From Chthoniobacterales bacterium (lineage in GTDB: Bacteria; Verrucomicrobiota; Verrucomicrobiia; Chthoniobacterales; JAATET01): 64,000 nucleotides of DNA. Where the stretch lies: positions 104,369 to 168,368 of the forward strand of contig DATCRI010000007.1 in assembly GCA_036569045.1 (NCBI GenBank), given 5' to 3'. Below, piece after piece: positions 61,585-64,000 of the stretch (its first letter is position 1; each line of letters begins with the position of its first letter). Below the pieces are notes generated by a model that was given only the letters and a program-made list of their open reading frames with translations, was not told the DNA's origin and made no database searches. The position numbers were made by a program, and so were the translations under genes.

Positions 61585-63438
61585 TTAATCCGACTCGTCG
61601 GTCGCTTCCTCTTCCTTGGACTCCTCGTCGGATTTCGACGGGGCAAAAATCTGCTTGAGGGTCTTGCCGATGAGCGGCGCACCGTGCGAACCGCCGTGGA
61701 CGTCATTATCGCCCGGCTCGCCCTCGTAGACGGCCGCAAAGGCGTAGCGCGGATTGTCCGCCGGAGCGAAGCCGGTGAACCACGCCGCCGTGCGCGCCTT
61801 GTCGCTGTCGCGGCCGCCGCCCCACTGCGCCGTGCCGGTCTTTCCGGCAACGTGAATGCCCTTCACCTGTGCGCGATGGGCCGTGCCGTTGCCGTCTTCC
61901 GTGACGGCGACCAGCGCCTTGCGGAGCTGGTCCATGATCTCGGGCTTGATCGCGAGATTGTCCCGGAGGCGGTCCGGATAAGCGGCGACCACCTTGTTGT
62001 CGAGGCTCTGGATCTGCATGACGAGGCGCGTCTGGTGAAACTGCCCGCCGTTCGCGATCACGCCCATCGCCTGCGCCATCTGGAGCGGCGTGATCAGGAT
62101 GTCGCCCTGTCCAATGGACATGTTGGCCACGTCGCCCTGGAGAATCTTCCGCTTGTGAACGCGCATCATGTAGTCGTCGTTCGGGATGTTGCCCTTCTCC
62201 TCCGCATTCAGCGGCAGTCCGGTTTTCTGGCCGAGGCCAAGGCGATTCGTCCAGGCGATGATCGGCTTCGAGCCCATCTTCAGGCCGGCCTGATAAAACC
62301 ACGTGTTGCAGGACTGCGTGAGCGCCTGCACGAAATTCAAGGATCCGGCATCGACCTTCTTCCAGTTTCGGAAAACGAAGTTGCCCACGCCAAGTGACGG
62401 CGGGCAGCCGAACTCCGTGCCCGGCTTGATCTTGCCGTCCTCGAAGCCGGCAAGGCCGACGAACGTCTTGAACGTCGACCCGGGCGGATAGGCCGAACGA
62501 TACGCACGCGGCAGTAGCGGCACGGCGGGATCCTTCTGCAGGGCCTCGAATTTTGCCGCATCCACGAACGGCACGAAGACATTCGGATCGAAGGTCGGCC
62601 ACGAGGCCAGAGCGAGCACTTCGCCGGTATTTGGATCGATGATGACAATCGCGCCGCGTTTCGCGTTCTTCGAGAGCACGTCTTCGCAAAGCGCCTGGAG
62701 ATCACGGTCGAGCGTTGTGATGACGTTGTAGCCCGGCACCGGCGGCTGCGCGATCCGCTCGGAGGTCTTGCGGCCATTGGCGTCGAAGGTGACGTGGAGG
62801 ATGCCCGGCTGACCGCGCAACTCGTCATCGTAAATCTGCTCGAGCCCCTCGCGTCCCTCGACTCGCGGAAAAATCACGTCGCCATTTTCGATCGGACGCA
62901 GCGAAAGCGGGGCCTGTCGGCCGACATATCCAATCACGCTGCCGGCGGTCTGTCCCTCGGGATAAAAACGCGCGTAGGTCTGGCGCAGGATGAGCGTCGG
63001 GGTGAGCCCCTTCGCGACGATGGCGAGCTCCTGCGGCGAGAGATCCTCGATGATGTCGTAAGGGAGCACGCCGCGATTCTTGTAGTGGTCGACGACGGCC
63101 TTCTCGTTGAGCGAGATGTCCCGACCGAGCAGCCCCTTGGCGAGCGTGACCTGCTGGCGGGCAAAATCCACGACCTGCCGGTCGTCCATGTCGAGCGGCG
63201 TCGGAAAACTGATCGCGAGATTGTAGCTCATGCGCGACTGCGCGAGCGGCTTGCCGTTGCGGTCCGTGATGAGCCCGCGCGGCGCCGGGATGGCCAGCTG
63301 CCACGTGCGCGCCTGCTTCTGGGTTTCCCAGGTCGGCTTCGGATTCTCCACGGGGCCCGTATTGTCCAGCACGGCATCCTGGGCTCCGGCGGCGGCAATC
63401 ATTCCCAAACTGGCGGCAAGACAAAGAAACTGCTTCAT
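61585..63438 (-). CDS. mrdA: Penicillin-binding protein 2 family transpeptidase
   Basis: Predicted 617 aa from ATG 63438. The PBP dimerisation domain (IPAPRGLITDRNGKPLA) and transpeptidase motifs PPGSTFK (SxxK), SCN (SxN) and KTGTAQ are complete. It cross-links peptidoglycan, typically in the rod elongation complex with RodA. The N-terminus MKQFLCLAASLGMIAAAGAQ looks like a cleavable signal peptide rather than the single membrane anchor usual for PBP2. The acidic C-tail (EESKEEEATDESD) is unusual. tsaB lies upstream on the same strand. Confidence 0.9.
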   Translation of the reverse strand: MKQFLCLAASLGMIAAAGAQDAVLDNTGPVENPKPTWETQKQARTWQLAIPAPRGLITDRNGKPLAQSRMSYNLAISFPTPLDMDDRQVVDFARQQVTLAKGLLGRDISLNEKAVVDHYKNRGVLPYDIIEDLSPQELAIVAKGLTPTLILRQTYARFYPEGQTAGSVIGYVGRQAPLSLRPIENGDVIFPRVEGREGLEQIYDDELRGQPGILHVTFDANGRKTSERIAQPPVPGYNVITTLDRDLQALCEDVLSKNAKRGAIVIIDPNTGEVLALASWPTFDPNVFVPFVDAAKFEALQKDPAVPLLPRAYRSAYPPGSTFKTFVGLAGFEDGKIKPGTEFGCPPSLGVGNFVFRNWKKVDAGSLNFVQALTQSCNTWFYQAGLKMGSKPIIAWTNRLGLGQKTGLPLNAEEKGNIPNDDYMMRVHKRKILQGDVANMSIGQGDILITPLQMAQAMGVIANGGQFHQTRLVMQIQSLDNKVVAAYPDRLRDNLAIKPEIMDQLRKALVAVTEDGNGTAHRAQVKGIHVAGKTGTAQWGGGRDSDKARTAAWFTGFAPADNPRYAFAAVYEGEPGDNDVHGGSHGAPLIGKTLKQIFAPSKSDEESKEEEATDESD

Positions 63439-63499
63439 GAAAATCGGAGCCCTCACAGCTAAAGCAGCCGCCCGCCCAACGCAACCCGCAACCCTGCCC

Positions 63500-64000
63500 T
63501 CAGCGCGCGTTCCCCCGCGCCCGCGGCTGGGTGATATGCGCGGGCTTCAAATACAATGGCTCGATCGCCCGGGTCGCCGCCGGGCTGGTTACGGCGAGCC
63601 GCGCCAGCCCCTCGGCACTTGGCGCCGCGAGCCCGACATTCGGAATCCCATCCGGCGGGGCGGCCGAGAACCGAGGCACCGCGGGCCGAGCCTCGAGCCG
63701 GGCCAGCAGCTCCGGGGTGGGCAACAATTCGAAATCCTCCGCAACTTCCCCATCGACGATTCGCGCCACCCACAGCACGCCGCCGCGCGCATCTCCCAGC
63801 GCGAAATACTCCCGCTCCGCGCAATCCAGCGCGCGCGGCGAAACGAGGCCGACCCGTTCCGCGCCGGTCGCAATGTGGAGCCCCTCCGCCGCCGCGATCG
63901 CCGTCCGCAGGCCGTTGTAGGAACCCGGCCCGATGCCGACCGCAACGCGATCCACCGAACCGACGGACCGCAAAGCCCGGTCCAGCGCGGGGAACAAATC
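63500..64000 (-). CDS. tsaB: tRNA threonylcarbamoyladenosine biosynthesis protein TsaB (partial)
   Basis: The frame continues past the right edge; 166 codons are visible. AVGIGPGSYNGLRTAIAAAEGL is the conserved TsaB/Kae1 ATPase-like loop (normally GPGSFTGLR), and IEPLYLKPAHI is a typical C-terminus. TsaB acts with TsaD and TsaE to make t6A37 on tRNAs decoding ANN codons. It precedes the PBP2 gene by about 60 bp on the same strand. The N-terminal start is outside the window. Confidence 0.85.
   Translation of the reverse strand, partial: DLFPALDRALRSVGSVDRVAVGIGPGSYNGLRTAIAAAEGLHIATGAERVGLVSPRALDCAEREYFALGDARGGVLWVARIVDGEVAEDFELLPTPELLARLEARPAVPRFSAAPPDGIPNVGLAAPSAEGLARLAVTSPAATRAIEPLYLKPAHITQPRARGNAR

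Noticed and set aside
58506..61850. A 1114-codon frame antisense to acnA
   Set aside because: No domain or signal; the aconitase on the other strand is certain.
1..64000. CRISPR array, rRNA, tmRNA or known riboswitch
   Set aside because: No regularly spaced repeats or recognisable conserved RNA cores were seen on either strand.

Overview
The window reads as chromosome of a GC-rich Gram-negative bacterium, most probably a member of the Verrucomicrobiota (PVC group). This is an inference from several traits: a class Ic-type ribonucleotide reductase whose large subunit carries three N-terminal ATP-cones (as in Chlamydia), an SHD1-thioredoxin protein, futalosine-pathway menaquinone genes, secreted multi-domain proteins, a kinase with Sel1 repeats, and small AT-rich 'NPKSKI'-type dispersed repeats. 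Coding density is high and genes often overlap by 1-4 bases.

Layout. 1-1584: the end of a probable integrative element abutting tRNA-Lys(TTT), with a primase-like gene and two divergent excisionase/MerR-type HTH genes. 1.7-8.8 kb: peroxiredoxin, TPR lipoprotein, ilvD and a 1216-aa NRPS-shaped protein in which all the catalytic motifs examined are altered. 8.8-15.4 kb: squalene-synthase-like enzyme, DUF362 protein, hemW, FAD reductase, mqnA-mqnE, HPr. 15.5-20 kb: uvrB running into a REP element, a RAYT transposase between two REP pairs, a lone permease-like gene, holA. 20-30 kb: small stress, redox and surface genes, DEAD-box helicase, glycosyltransferase/deacetylase pair, OsmC, GNAT. 30-34.8 kb: nrdB-nrdA behind a paired NrdR-box operator. 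35.2-42.4 kb: a one-strand metal-resistance island next to tRNA-Ser(CGA). 43-49.4 kb: cyclophilin, tandem AhbA/B-like protein, lipoprotein, Ser/Thr kinase. 49.5-64 kb: rpmE, prfA, prmC, BtpA-like, murA, an XRE regulator behind a 42-bp near-perfect palindrome, a large secreted protein, acnA, PBP2 and a partial tsaB.

How genes work together. prfA and prmC pair a release factor with the methyltransferase of its GGQ motif. mqnA and mqnE give two early steps of the futalosine route. nrdB/nrdA supply dNTPs under probable NrdR control. The metal island appears to combine a CnrY/X/H-like signalling unit (anti-sigma-like protein, periplasmic sensor with all five CnrX ligands in register, ECF sigma factor), a MerR regulator with a 19-bp-spacer promoter, a glutaredoxin-MauE fusion, small metal-binding exported proteins, a TolC-type outer-membrane protein and a multicopper oxidase. 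Two genes in this island carry +1 frameshifts.

Most noteworthy: the pseudo-NRPS, the CnrX-type sensor in a copper-type island, the Tyr-less RNR subunit with its operator, the REP/RAYT unit that has overwritten the uvrB 3' end, and the 42-bp palindrome before the XRE gene. No CRISPR array and no rRNA was seen.
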